44,144 nt of DNA from Mycobacterium sp. E796 (GCF_001672815.1 NZ_LZKK01000049.1:1-44144), one strand, 5' to 3'; positions 1 to 8,283 are shown, counted from the stretch's first letter. Notes: generated by a model not told the origin, from the sequence alone. Translations and numbers: made by a program.

Positions 1-40
1 CACTGGCGGAGGTGTTTTCGGCGATTTTCCGCCATCAGTG
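1..40 (-). terminator. possible terminator hairpin after the PE gene
   Basis: On the minus strand, just beyond the PE stop codon at 62, CACTG..GCGGA (1-10) pairs with TCCGCCATCAGTG (28-40) apart from a two-base bulge, with a loop of about 17 bases. There is no U-tract, which is common for mycobacterial hairpin terminators. The position and stem are seen; the function is inferred. Confidence 0.35.
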
Positions 41-61
41 CACGTTCGGCGCAGGCGGATC

Positions 62-1714
62 CTACGGGATGAGGTTCGACAGGTCGCCGATCACGGTTTC
101 CGCCTGACCTATGACGGCGAACGCTTCGAAGGCGCCGGCCAAGGGGATGAGGTAGGTGTCGGTTGCGATGGGTTGGCCGATGGCTGCGACGAGGTTACCC
201 GTTTGAAGTCCGTCGGCGAATAGGGTCAGGTCGTAAGCGGGCAGACTCGTCACGAGAGCATTGGCGACATCGGCCGTGGGCAGCAGAATCGAGTAGGCAT
301 CCGAAGCCGCGCCCGACAGCGTATTAACCGTGTTGTAGATATTGCCGGCGACGTTGACCGGTGACAGCGCGGAGACGAGATCGGCCGGGCTGGGCAACGA
401 GATGGCTGACGGCCCCGAAGAGGGCATGGTCAGCGAACCCAGCGACGACGCGAGCGACCCGGTTGACGAGAATTCGGCGGAGACGTCGTGCATGAAGTCG
501 GCGATGCCCTGCGGGGTACCCGAGGCGAGCAGGCCGGGCACTTTTTCTACGTCGCTCAGGGGCGGGAAAAGACCGAACTGGGTGGGCACGTTCGCTGGAC
601 CCTGCGACCAACCGTAATTGGGGTCGCCGTAGCCCAGGTTCACCAGCACCTTCAAGTCCGGTTGGATCAGGTCGGCCAAAGGATTGCCCACCACCGGGAT
701 CGCGCGCAGCGGTTCCAGCAGCGGCAGATTCTGGGTGGGGATCATCTCGTAGGTGGTCATGGGAGTGCCCACGGTCGGCAATGGGATCGCCGTTCCGAGC
801 TGGGTGGGGGTCAGATCCGTGTAGGTGGGATGTACGTAGTAGATCCCGGCAAGCGAGTTGAGATCCGACAGCAAATTAATTGGGTACTGCGGGACGTCGG
901 CGAAGCCATCGTATTCCTGCGTCCAGATGGTGGTCGGGTACAGATTGTCCGGGGTGGGGCCGTTGAAGGTGATGCCGAGAGCCGGGATGCTCAGGCCGTT
1001 TAACCGTTCGAAGAGTCCGCCGTTGGGAGCGTTGGGATCGCCGGTTAGCACGAAGGAGACAGCCGACGTCGGCACGCCCTGGGATGCGAGCAGCGGCATC
1101 ACCATGGACGAGATCGTCGAACTCTGCGATTCACCTTTGACAACGAGGGTGTTACCCGCGTGGACCTGCTGCAATATCGTTTGATCCAGAATCTGGACGC
1201 CTTGGGCTTCCGACATGTCCAGCGTCAAGCTCTTGACCCCGGTGTACAGCCCGTAATTGCCTTCGGGTGTGAATAGGGCTTGCGGCGTGAAATTCTGGAA
1301 AAAGGGCGCGATGTAAAGGTTGAAGTTCTTCGTGATGAAGTCGGGGGTGGGTATGGGTTCCCCACTGCCGCCCATGATCAAAGCCACGTTCGCGGCGCTG
1401 GTGGCACCGGGTCCGGCGAGCAGGCGGGAAGCGCCGGCCGCCTCCGCGTCCGCGTAGGCTCCAGCGGCCGCCGACAGCGCCCGCACGAATTCCTGGTGAA
1501 ACGCCGCCGCCTGCGCGCTCACCGCCTGAAAGGCCTGGGCTTGCCCGGAAAACAACGATGCGATCGCCGCCGACACCTCATCCTTGGCCGCGGCTAGGAT
1601 CCCCGTGGTCCGAGCAGCCGCGGACGCCTTCGCGGTGTTGAGCGCTTCGGCAATGCCGGCTAACTCTGTTGCCACCGAATTCAGGTTCTCCGGCACCGCG
1701 ACGAGATAGGACAT
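62..1714 (-). CDS. PE family protein with C-terminal PE-PPE (serine hydrolase-like) domain
   Basis: A 550-residue protein. Residues 1-100 form an Ala-rich helical PE domain with the PE dipeptide at 8-9 and a YxxxE type VII secretion signal (YADAE, 87-91), so export through an ESX system, probably ESX-5, is expected. Residues about 120-400 resemble the PE-PPE domain, an alpha/beta-hydrolase fold found in PE3/PE4-type proteins. The nucleophile pentapeptide GESQS places the likely catalytic serine at 196. Esterase or lipase activity at the cell surface is inferred from the family; the substrate is unknown. The start follows a GGAGG-like ribosome site in the reverse strand. No PPE partner is adjacent. 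A perfect 10-bp-arm palindrome lies about 75 bases upstream. The gene is separated by 156 bp from the steroid operon and may belong to another regulon. Confidence 0.85.
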   Translation of the reverse strand: MSYLVAVPENLNSVATELAGIAEALNTAKASAAARTTGILAAAKDEVSAAIASLFSGQAQAFQAVSAQAAAFHQEFVRALSAAAGAYADAEAAGASRLLAGPGATSAANVALIMGGSGEPIPTPDFITKNFNLYIAPFFQNFTPQALFTPEGNYGLYTGVKSLTLDMSEAQGVQILDQTILQQVHAGNTLVVKGESQSSTISSMVMPLLASQGVPTSAVSFVLTGDPNAPNGGLFERLNGLSIPALGITFNGPTPDNLYPTTIWTQEYDGFADVPQYPINLLSDLNSLAGIYYVHPTYTDLTPTQLGTAIPLPTVGTPMTTYEMIPTQNLPLLEPLRAIPVVGNPLADLIQPDLKVLVNLGYGDPNYGWSQGPANVPTQFGLFPPLSDVEKVPGLLASGTPQGIADFMHDVSAEFSSTGSLASSLGSLTMPSSGPSAISLPSPADLVSALSPVNVAGNIYNTVNTLSGAASDAYSILLPTADVANALVTSLPAYDLTLFADGLQTGNLVAAIGQPIATDTYLIPLAGAFEAFAVIGQAETVIGDLSNLIP

Positions 1715-1786
1715 CTGAAACCTCCATTGGTTCCGCGGCCAGCCGGCGTCCGGTCCACCCCTGGACGCGCTGCCCGGAGTGCAGAG

Positions 1787-1812
1787 TATCGCGTTTAAGA
1801 AGAAACGCGATA
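1787..1812. promoter_or_regulatory. perfect 26-bp inverted repeat, candidate repressor operator
   Basis: TATCGCGTTT (1787-1796) and AAACGCGATA (1803-1812) are exact reverse complements around a 6-bp AT-rich spacer. A second repeat, CGCGA-N6-TCGCG (1806-1821), overlaps the right arm. It lies 73-98 bases upstream of the PE start and in the gap to the SDR gene that ends at 1871. The size and symmetry fit a TetR-type dimer site. It is not a KstR or KstR2 motif. The cognate regulator is not identifiable here. Confidence 0.5.
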
Positions 1813-1870
1813 GGACTCGCGAGATATTTTGCCGCAGAGCCGCATTCGGTGCGCCCAGCGCCGCGGGAGG

Positions 1871-2776
1871 CTAGGCCCCGTAGACCGGAACCGGCGGTCG
1901 CGCCTTGGCGAGCAGGTCGGCGACGACGGGTCCCAGCTCGGCCGGATCCCACCGGGCGCCCTTGTCGATCTGCGGGCCGTGCGCCCAGCCCTCGGCGACC
2001 CGGATCTTGCCGCCCTCGACTTCGAAGACCTTGCCGGTGACGTCGCGGGATTCGGTGCTGCCCAGCCAGACGACCAGCGGGGAGATGTTCTCCGGCGCCA
2101 TGGCGTCGAAATCCTGGTCCTGCGTGGCCATCATCTCGGCGAAGACGGTCTCGGTCATGCGGGTGCGGGCCGAGGGCGCGATCGCGTTGACGGTCACGCC
2201 GTACCGCCCCATCTCGGCGGCGCCGACGAGCGTCATCGCCGCGATGCCCGCCTTGGCGGCGCTGTAGTTGCCCTGCCCGACGCTGCCCTGCAGGCCCGCG
2301 CCGGAACTGGTGTTGATGATCCGCGCGTCCACGGTTTTGCCCTCTTTGGAGAGCCCGCGCCAATACGACGCCGAATGCCGCATGGTGGCGAAGTGCCCCT
2401 TGAGGTGCACGGCGATGACGGCATCGAACTCCTCTTCGCTCGTGTTCGCCATCATCCGGTCGCGGACGATGCCGGCGTTGTTCACCAAAACGTCCAAGCC
2501 ACCGAAGGTTTCGACGGCCTTTTGGATGAGCCCGGCGGCCTGGCGCCAGTCGGCGATGTTGGATCCGTCGGCGACGGCCTCGCCACCGACCGCGGTGATC
2601 TCGTCGACGACGCCCTGCGCGGCGCTGCCGCCGCCCGCGGGCGAGCCGTCCAGGCCCACGCCGATGTCGTTGACCACCACGCGCGCGCCTTCGGCCGCGA
2701 AGGCGAGCGCGTGCGCGCGACCGATACCGCCGCCCGCTCCCGTGACTATGACAACCCGGCCGTCAACCAAACCCAT
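1871..2776 (-). CDS. short-chain dehydrogenase/reductase (Rv3548c-like)
   Basis: A 301-residue classical SDR, close in size to the M. tuberculosis Rv3548c product. The cofactor motif GAGGGIG follows the first beta strand (about residues 12-18), NNAG is present in the middle, and the Ser/Tyr/Lys triad sits in SSGAG...YSAAK. The reading frame stays open far upstream, but the start at 2776 is chosen because it gives the canonical N-terminus MGLVDGRVVIVTG and has AGGAG 8-12 bases before it. It lies 14 bp downstream of the second SDR gene and is probably co-transcribed with it from the KstR2-controlled divergent promoter. A role in steroid ring C/D breakdown is inferred from context; no specific step is established. 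Confidence 0.85.
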   Translation of the reverse strand: MGLVDGRVVIVTGAGGGIGRAHALAFAAEGARVVVNDIGVGLDGSPAGGGSAAQGVVDEITAVGGEAVADGSNIADWRQAAGLIQKAVETFGGLDVLVNNAGIVRDRMMANTSEEEFDAVIAVHLKGHFATMRHSASYWRGLSKEGKTVDARIINTSSGAGLQGSVGQGNYSAAKAGIAAMTLVGAAEMGRYGVTVNAIAPSARTRMTETVFAEMMATQDQDFDAMAPENISPLVVWLGSTESRDVTGKVFEVEGGKIRVAEGWAHGPQIDKGARWDPAELGPVVADLLAKARPPVPVYGA

Positions 2777-2790
2777 ATTTGTTGTCTCCT

Positions 2791-3588
2791 CTACTTGATC
2801 GCGTTCGCGTTCGTGGTGGCCAGGTAGTGCGGCGGCTCCCCACCGCCGTGCACCTCCAGCGAGGCACCGCTGATATAGCACGCCGCGTCCGAGGCCAAAA
2901 ACGCTGCGGCCCAACCGACATCCTCCGGCTTGGCCAGCCGGCCGAGTGGCACGTTCTTCGAGATCGCGGCGATCGACTCGGCGTCGCCGTAGAACAGATC
3001 GGCCTGTTCGGTTTCGACCATCCCGACCACGCAGGCGTTGACCCGAACCCTGGGGCCCCATTCCACCGCCAGCGTCTTCGTGAGGCTTTCCAGGCCGGCC
3101 TTGGCCGCGCCGTACGCGCCGGTGCCCGGCGACGGCCGACGGCCGGACAGGCTGCAGATGTTGACGATCGAACCACCGCCGGGCTGGTTCTGCATCTTTT
3201 CGTTGGCGCACTGCGAAACCAACAGCGCGCCAATGAGGTTGAGCTCGATGATCTTGCGGTTGAACTTCGCGCTGGACTCCGCGGTCAGCACGTAGGGCGA
3301 TCCCCCGGCGTTGTTGACGACGACGTCCAACCGGCCGTGCTGGTCAAAGACGGAGTCGATCAACGACTTGACGGCCTCTTCGTCGCGTACGTCGCACGGG
3401 TGGAACTCGTACGGCGAGCCCTCGACGGGCCGGCGCGCGCAGGTGATCACGGTGGCGCCCTGCTTGGCGAAGACCGAGCTGATGCCGGCGCCGACGCCGC
3501 GCACACCACCCGTAACCAGAACCACCCGCCCGGCCAGCCCCAGGTTGATGCCTTCCGAAAGGGGCGAGCCTGCTTCGGCGGGAGTCAC
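2791..3588 (-). CDS. short-chain dehydrogenase/reductase (Rv3549c-like)
   Basis: A 265-residue SDR with GGVRGVGAG as its nucleotide-binding glycine motif, NNAGG, and YGAAK as the catalytic Tyr-xxx-Lys. It starts with GTG at 3588, 15 bases inside the KstR2 operator at 3604-3617, so the repressor would cover its promoter or leader. Two internal starts a few residues later would give a length nearer the family norm. It is the first gene of the two-gene SDR operon, divergent from echA20. The NAD(P)-dependent oxidoreductase fold is clear; the substrate is unknown but probably an intermediate of steroid ring C/D catabolism. Confidence 0.85.
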   Translation of the reverse strand: MTPAEAGSPLSEGINLGLAGRVVLVTGGVRGVGAGISSVFAKQGATVITCARRPVEGSPYEFHPCDVRDEEAVKSLIDSVFDQHGRLDVVVNNAGGSPYVLTAESSAKFNRKIIELNLIGALLVSQCANEKMQNQPGGGSIVNICSLSGRRPSPGTGAYGAAKAGLESLTKTLAVEWGPRVRVNACVVGMVETEQADLFYGDAESIAAISKNVPLGRLAKPEDVGWAAAFLASDAACYISGASLEVHGGGEPPHYLATTNANAIK

Positions 3589-3603
3589 TGTGCTAGCGTA
3601 CCA

Positions 3604-3617
3604 AGCAAGTGCTTGCT
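3604..3617. promoter_or_regulatory. KstR2 operator between the SDR operon and echA20
   Basis: AGCAAGTGCTTGCT matches AnCAAGnnCTTGnT at every fixed position. It lies in the 59-bp gap between the divergent GTG (3588) and TTG (3648) starts, so one site can control both operons. In M. tuberculosis the same intergenic position is a KstR2 site; HIP-CoA is the known inducer that releases KstR2. Confidence 0.93.
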
Positions 3618-3647
3618 TAGGTAGTTACCCCACGAGGAAGTGGCACC

Positions 3648-4406
3648 TTGCCCATCACAACCACCACCACCGAACCGGGCATCGTCGCGGTCACCGTCGA
3701 CTACCCGCCCGTCAACGCCATCCCGTCGCGCGGCTGGTTTGAACTGGCCGACGCGGTCACGGCCGCCGGCGCCAATCCCGAGACCCACGCGGTGATCCTG
3801 CGGGCCGAAGGCCGGGGCTTCAACGCGGGTGTGGACATCAAGGAGATGCAGCGCACCGAGGGATTCACCGCGCTGATCGACGCCAACCGCGGCTGCTTCG
3901 CCGCCTTCCGGGCGGTCTACGAATGCGCCGTGCCGGTGATCGCGGCCGTGAACGGATTCTGCGTCGGCGGCGGCATCGGCCTGGTGGGCAACTCCGATGT
4001 CATCGTGGCCTCCGACGACGCCACGTTTGGGCTGCCGGAGGTCGAACGCGGCGCGCTGGGCGCGGCGACGCACCTGTCGCGGCTGGTGCCGCAGCACCTG
4101 ATGAGGCGGCTGTTCTTCACCGCCGCCACCGTCGACGCCGCCACGCTGCATCACTTCGGCTCGGTGCATGAGGTGGTACCCCGGGATCAGCTGGACGAGG
4201 CCGCTTTACGGGTCGCCCGCGACATCGCCGCCAAGGACACTCGCGTCATCCGCGCGGCCAAGGAGGCTCTCAACCTCATCGACGTGCAACGGGTCAACTC
4301 GAGTTATCGCATGGAGCAGGGGTTTACGTTCGAGCTCAACCTCGCCGGCGTGGCCGACGAGCACCGCGACGCGTTCGCCGGCACGACGAAGGGTGAAAAG
4401 TCTTGA
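3648..4406 (+). CDS. echA20: EchA20, crotonase-family hydrolase opening steroid ring D
   Basis: A 252-residue crotonase-superfamily protein. The CoA-binding and oxyanion-hole segments are visible as AEGRGFNAGVDI (around residue 55) and NGFCVGGGIGLVG (around 105). It starts at TTG 3648, behind GAGGAAG at a good distance. Its ortholog EchA20 (Rv3550) hydrolytically opens ring D of the C/D-ring CoA thioester to give COCHEA-CoA, the IpdAB substrate. It is the first gene of echA20-ipdA-ipdB-ipdC, with its stop overlapping the ipdA start by four bases. Transcription is expected to be KstR2-controlled from the adjacent operator. Confidence 0.92.
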   Translation: MPITTTTTEPGIVAVTVDYPPVNAIPSRGWFELADAVTAAGANPETHAVILRAEGRGFNAGVDIKEMQRTEGFTALIDANRGCFAAFRAVYECAVPVIAAVNGFCVGGGIGLVGNSDVIVASDDATFGLPEVERGALGAATHLSRLVPQHLMRRLFFTAATVDAATLHHFGSVHEVVPRDQLDEAALRVARDIAAKDTRVIRAAKEALNLIDVQRVNSSYRMEQGFTFELNLAGVADEHRDAFAGTTKGEKS

Positions 4407-5287
4407 GCGACAAGCGGACCACCCTCGACGACGCCGTTGCACAACTGCGCAGCGGCATGACGATCGGCATCGGCGGCTGGGGTTCCCGACGCAAGCCGAT
4501 GGCCTTCGTGCGGGCGATGCTGCGCACCGACGTCAAGGACCTGACCGTCGTCACCTACGGCGGACCCGACCTCGGGCTGCTGTGCTCGGCGGGCAAGGTC
4601 AAGCGCGTCTACTACGGCTTCGTGTCGCTGGACTCCGCGCCGTTCTACGACCCGTGGTTCGCCAAGGCCCGCACCAGCGGCGCCATCGAAGCCCGGGAGA
4701 TGGACGAGGGCATGCTGCGCTGCGGGTTGCAGGCAGCGGCGCAGCGGCTGCCGTTCCTGCCGATCCGCGCCGGGTTGGGCAGTTCGGTTCCGGACTTCTG
4801 GGAGGGCGAGCTGCGGACGGTCACCAGCCCCTACCCGGCGCCCGGCGGCGGGCACGAGACGCTGTTGGCCATGCCGGCCCTGCGCCTGGACGCGGCCTTC
4901 GTGCACCTCAATCTCGGTGACAGCCAAGGCAATGCGGCCTACACCGGCATCGACCCCTACTTCGACGACCTCTTCCTGATGGCGGCCGCCAAACGCTACC
5001 TGTCGGTGGAGCGCGTCGTCGCGACCGAGGAGCTGGTCAAGGCGGTCCCACCTCAGGCGCTGCTGGTGAACCGCATGATGGTCGACGCGGTCGTGGAGGC
5101 GCCCGGCGGCGCCCACTTCACCACCGCCGCACCGGATTACGGCCGCGACGAGAAGTTTCAGCGACACTACGCCGAGGCCGCCTCCACCGACGAGGGCTGG
5201 CAGAGTTTCGTCCAGACCTACCTGTCGGGTGGCGAGGACGACTACCAGGCGGCGGTTCGCGCATTTGCAGAGGAGGCCGCGAAATGA
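4403..5287 (+). CDS. ipdA: IpdA, alpha subunit of COCHEA-CoA hydrolase
   Basis: A 294-residue member of the class I CoA-transferase family. IpdA and IpdB together do not transfer CoA but act as a hydrolase that opens the last steroid ring (ring C) of COCHEA-CoA, leading toward MOODA-CoA; this is known for M. tuberculosis and Rhodococcus. The N-terminal MTIGIGGWG glycine loop and the acidic REMDEG segment (98-103) are typical of the alpha subunit. The TTG start at 4403 overlaps the echA20 stop, and its own TGA overlaps the ipdB ATG, showing translational coupling. Confidence 0.93.
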   Translation: MSDKRTTLDDAVAQLRSGMTIGIGGWGSRRKPMAFVRAMLRTDVKDLTVVTYGGPDLGLLCSAGKVKRVYYGFVSLDSAPFYDPWFAKARTSGAIEAREMDEGMLRCGLQAAAQRLPFLPIRAGLGSSVPDFWEGELRTVTSPYPAPGGGHETLLAMPALRLDAAFVHLNLGDSQGNAAYTGIDPYFDDLFLMAAAKRYLSVERVVATEELVKAVPPQALLVNRMMVDAVVEAPGGAHFTTAAPDYGRDEKFQRHYAEAASTDEGWQSFVQTYLSGGEDDYQAAVRAFAEEAAK

Positions 5288-6024
5288 GCACCCGAGCGGA
5301 GGTCTGCGCGGTCGCCTGCGCCGAGTTGTTCAGGGACGCGGGCGAAATCATGATCAGCCCGATGACGAACATGGCGTCCGTCGGCGCGCGGCTGGCCCGG
5401 CTGACGTTTTCGCCGGACATCCTGCTGACCGACGGCGAGGCGCAGCTGCTGGCCGACACCCCGGCGCTGGGCAAGACCGGCGCGATCGAAGGCTGGATGC
5501 CGTTCGGGCGGGTGTTCGAGACCCTGGCCTGGGGGCGCCGGCACGTCGTGATGGGCGCCAATCAGGTGGATCGCTTTGGCAATCAGAACATCTCGGCGTT
5601 CGGCCCGCTGCAGCACCCCACCCGGCAGATGTTCGGCCTGCGGGGCGCGCCCGGCAACGCGATCAACCACGCGACCAGCTACTGGGTCGGCAATCACTCG
5701 AAGCGGGTGTTCTGCGAGGCGGTCGACGTGGTGTGCGGCATCGGCTGGGACAAGATCGATGCGGACAATCCGGCGTTCCGATTTGCCAACCCATATCGGG
5801 TGGTGTCCAACCTCGGGGTGTTCGACTTCAACGGGCCCGGCAGGACGATGCGGGCGGTGTCCCTGCACCCCGGTGTGTCGCCCGACGACGTCCGGCAGAA
5901 CACGTCGTTCGAGGTGGACGGCCTCGACGACGCGAAAGAGACCCGGCTGCCGACCGATGACGAGCTGCGCCTGATCCGTGAGGTGATCGATCCGAAAGCG
6001 CTGCGCGACAGAGAGATCCGCTAA
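5284..6024 (+). CDS. ipdB: IpdB, beta subunit of COCHEA-CoA hydrolase
   Basis: A 246-residue beta subunit paired with IpdA. The sequence has the CoA-transferase beta-subunit pattern (ISPMTNMASVGARLARLTFSP near the N-terminus and GAPGNAINHATSYW near residue 120). It ends in TAA, overlapping the next ATG by one base. The heterodimer hydrolyses the ring C carbon-carbon bond. Its length matches Rv3552 (about 250 residues), and nothing suggests damage. Confidence 0.92.
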   Translation: MSTRAEVCAVACAELFRDAGEIMISPMTNMASVGARLARLTFSPDILLTDGEAQLLADTPALGKTGAIEGWMPFGRVFETLAWGRRHVVMGANQVDRFGNQNISAFGPLQHPTRQMFGLRGAPGNAINHATSYWVGNHSKRVFCEAVDVVCGIGWDKIDADNPAFRFANPYRVVSNLGVFDFNGPGRTMRAVSLHPGVSPDDVRQNTSFEVDGLDDAKETRLPTDDELRLIREVIDPKALRDREIR

Positions 6025-7109
6025 TGAGGCTGCGCACACCGCTGACCGAGCTGGTCGGCGTCGAGCATCCGGTGGTGCAAACGGGCATGGGCTGGGTGGC
6101 CGGTGCCCGGCTGGTTTCCGCCACGGCCAACGCGGGCGGGCTGGGCATCCTGGCCTCGGCGACGATGACCCTGGACGAGTTGGCGACGGCCATAAAGAAG
6201 GTCAAGGCCGCGACCGACCAGCCGTTCGGCGTGAACATCCGCGCCGACGCCGCCGACGCGGGCGATCGCGTCGAGTTGATGATCCGAGAGGGCGTCAAGG
6301 TGGCGTCATTCGCGTTGGCGCCCAAGCAGGAGCTGATCGCCCGGCTCAAAGACGCTGGGGCGGTGGTCATCCCGTCGATCGGTGCGGCCAAACACGCACG
6401 CAAGGTCGCGGGCTGGGGCGCCGATGCGATGATCGTGCAGGGCGGCGAGGGCGGCGGGCACACCGGGCCCGTAGCGACGACGCTGCTACTGCCGTCGGTA
6501 CTGGACGCCGTGCAGGGCACCGGGATCCCGGTGATCGCGGCGGGCGGATTCTTCGACGGGCGTGGTCTCGCGGCGGCGCTGTCCTACGGCGCCGCCGGTG
6601 TGGCGATGGGCACCAGGTTCCTGCTCACCTCGGATTCCACGGTGCCCGACGCGGTCAAACGGCGGTACCTCGAGGCGGCGCTGGACGGCACGGTCGTCAC
6701 CACGCGAGTCGACGGCATGCCGCATCGGGTGCTGCGCACCGGGCTGGTCGAGAAGCTGGAAAGCGGCTCGCCGGTAAGGGGTTTGGCGGCAGCGGTGCGC
6801 AACGCGGCCAAGTTCAAGAACATGTCCCAGATGACGTGGGCCTCGATGATCCGCGACGGCCTTGCGATGCGCCATGGCAAGGAGCTGACCTGGTCGCAGG
6901 TGGTGATGGCGGCGAACACCCCGATGCTGCTCAAAGCTGGACTGGTCGAGGGCAACACCGAGGCCGGCGTGCTGGCGTCCGGTCAGGTGGCCGGCATCCT
7001 GGAGGACCTGCCGTCGTGTGCCGAGCTGATCGAATCGATCGTCCGCGACGCGATCGCACACTTGAAGGCCGCGACGGCGCTGGTCGAAGAACCGTCAGCG
7101 GTGGACTAA
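6024..7109 (+). CDS. ipdC: IpdC, FMN-dependent reductase of the 2-nitropropane dioxygenase-like family
   Basis: A 361-residue TIM-barrel flavoprotein. FMN phosphate-binding motifs are visible in GGEGGGHTG (about residue 139) and in AAGGFFDGRGLAAAL with GVAMGTRFL (about residues 172-198). Databases often name such proteins nitronate monooxygenase. The ortholog Rv3553 is a steroid-pathway enzyme: with IpdF and EchA20 it converts 5-OH-HIC-CoA to COCHEA-CoA. It starts one base into the ipdB stop codon. It is the last clear steroid gene of this operon; the next gene begins 42 bp later and belongs to an unrelated accessory block. Confidence 0.9.
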   Translation: MRLRTPLTELVGVEHPVVQTGMGWVAGARLVSATANAGGLGILASATMTLDELATAIKKVKAATDQPFGVNIRADAADAGDRVELMIREGVKVASFALAPKQELIARLKDAGAVVIPSIGAAKHARKVAGWGADAMIVQGGEGGGHTGPVATTLLLPSVLDAVQGTGIPVIAAGGFFDGRGLAAALSYGAAGVAMGTRFLLTSDSTVPDAVKRRYLEAALDGTVVTTRVDGMPHRVLRTGLVEKLESGSPVRGLAAAVRNAAKFKNMSQMTWASMIRDGLAMRHGKELTWSQVVMAANTPMLLKAGLVEGNTEAGVLASGQVAGILEDLPSCAELIESIVRDAIAHLKAATALVEEPSAVD

Positions 7110-7151
7110 GGACCCTGGCCGCGACGCGGGACGCGGCGTCATCCTGGATGC

Positions 7152-7574
7152 ATGATGACGCTGGCACCGGGATCCTGGCCCACTCCGCTCTTGAACGCCG
7201 TTCGCGCTTCGAACAAATACCTGCTCAACCCGCTGATGGTGCAGCTGGCCGGCCACAAGCACTGGTACGCGGCCGCGATCAAGCACACCGGGCGGCGCTC
7301 CGGCAAGCAGTACACCACGCCGGTCGTGGCCGAGCGCATCGCCGACGGCTTCGTCATACCGCTGCCCTACGGCACCGACGTGGATTGGTTGCAGAACGTC
7401 CGCGCGGCGGGACGGGCGACGATCGCGTCACAAGGCCACGACTACGAGGTGGGGCAGCCCGAGATCATCGACGCGGCGACGGCGCTGCCCATGCTGTCGG
7501 CCCCACGCCGGCGCACTTTCGAGCGGGTCGGCATCGACGGGTACCTCAAGCTCACCGACCAATCGACGAACTAA
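7152..7574 (+). CDS. nitroreductase-like deazaflavin (F420)-dependent family protein
   Basis: A 140-residue protein of the split beta-barrel DUF385/Ddn-like family. Typical features are the hydrophobic N-terminal segment LLNPLMVQLAGHKHWYAAAI, followed by HTGRRSGKQYTTPV and later DWLQNVRAAG. Members bind F420H2 or related flavins; some reduce quinones or nitroimidazoles, but this one cannot be assigned a substrate. Two in-frame ATGs (7152, 7155) are possible starts. It follows ipdC by 42 bp on the same strand and could be read through from the ipd operon, although no homolog is expected there in M. tuberculosis. Confidence 0.8.
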   Translation: MMTLAPGSWPTPLLNAVRASNKYLLNPLMVQLAGHKHWYAAAIKHTGRRSGKQYTTPVVAERIADGFVIPLPYGTDVDWLQNVRAAGRATIASQGHDYEVGQPEIIDAATALPMLSAPRRRTFERVGIDGYLKLTDQSTN

Positions 7575-7600
7575 GCCACCGGGGCTGAGTTAAGCCAGCC

Positions 7601-7636
7601 TCTGAATTCAGCATAAGTGAAGCTATAATCTTCATA
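7601..7636 (+). promoter_or_regulatory. promoter of the satD-like gene, probable leaderless start
   Basis: A perfect TATAAT (7624-7629) lies seven bases before the ATG at 7636, so transcription is expected to start at the A of ATG and give a leaderless mRNA, a common mycobacterial arrangement. No Shine-Dalgarno sequence is present. The -35 region (about 7601-7606, TCTGAA) is weak and lies in a small palindrome, CTGAATTCAG (7602-7611). Confidence 0.6.
7618..7634. promoter_or_regulatory. operator-like inverted repeat O1 over the -10 box
   Basis: TGAAG (7618-7622) and CTTCA (7630-7634) are exact inverted arms separated by seven bases. The spacer contains the TATAAT -10 element, so a bound protein would exclude RNA polymerase. 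The same architecture, TGAAG-N7-CTTCA, recurs 28 bp downstream. Confidence 0.55.
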
Positions 7637-8283
7637 TGGCTAAGGTGAAGATCCTATCTTCACTGCGTGCGACGATGATCGGCGACGTCGTCGGGTCCCG
7701 CCGCGCGCGCGACCGGCGAGCGCTGCACCGGCGCGTCGCGACCGCGCTGCGGGAGGTCGCCAACGGTGCCCTCGATCCGCCCGCCTTCACCGTCGGCGAT
7801 GAGTTCCAGGGCAGCTATCCCACCCTTGGTGCCGCCATCGACGCCGCATTGGCGGTGCGCCTGCTGCTTGCCCCCGAGACCGACGTTCGGTTCGGCATCG
7901 GCTGGGGCACGGTCGCCATCCTCGACCCCGATGCCCGGATCCAGGACGGGCCGGGCTGGTGGACCGCCCGGGCGGCTATCCAGCAGACGGCGGAGGCGCA
8001 GCGGCAGCCTGGCTTCACCCTGGTGCGCACCACGTTCCGGGCGGACGAGGACACGCGCACCGACGTCGCCGCCGTCAACGCCGCCCTGATTTGTCGGGAC
8101 CATCTGCTTGGATCGCTCGATGAAAGATCGTTACGGATTGTGAGGGGCTTGATGGCGGGGCGGACCAAGAAGGAACTCGCCGCGGCCGAGGGCATCAGCC
8201 CTTCCGCGGTGTCCCAACGGGCGGCCCGTGACGGTCTGGACCTGATTGTCCGTGCCTCCCAATATCTTCGGAGTTTGCCATGA
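7636..8283 (+). CDS. SatD family protein with C-terminal helix-turn-helix
   Basis: A 215-residue protein. The opening ATMIGDVVGSR and the central FTVGDEFQGSY resemble the SatD family, which has a nucleotidyl-cyclase-like appearance and is known from the acid-stress sat locus of streptococci. Residues about 172-200 (TKKELAAAEGISPSAVSQRAAR) form a helix-turn-helix like sigma-70 region 4, so DNA binding is likely. The ATG at 7636 is chosen because it fits the leaderless promoter and retains a few residues before the domain. It overlaps the next gene by four bases (ATGA). Biochemical function is unknown; autoregulation through the two TGAAG-N7-CTTCA repeats is an inference. Confidence 0.75.
   Translation: MAKVKILSSLRATMIGDVVGSRRARDRRALHRRVATALREVANGALDPPAFTVGDEFQGSYPTLGAAIDAALAVRLLLAPETDVRFGIGWGTVAILDPDARIQDGPGWWTARAAIQQTAEAQRQPGFTLVRTTFRADEDTRTDVAAVNAALICRDHLLGSLDERSLRIVRGLMAGRTKKELAAAEGISPSAVSQRAARDGLDLIVRASQYLRSLP
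7646..7662. promoter_or_regulatory. operator-like inverted repeat O2 inside the first codons
   Basis: TGAAG-N7-CTTCA again, here part of a longer perfect repeat GTGAAGAT-CCT-ATCTTCAC (7645-7663) with 8-bp arms. It sits 10 bases into the satD-like reading frame, 28 bp from O1, close to three helical turns, so two dimers could bind the same face. The repeats are seen; the ligand protein is inferred. Confidence 0.55.

Noticed and set aside
1871..3211. A 446-codon reading frame as one fused SDR protein
   Set aside because: Upstream of 2776 the frame is antiphase to the second SDR gene and shows no homology; the start at 2776 has a good ribosome site and the right length.
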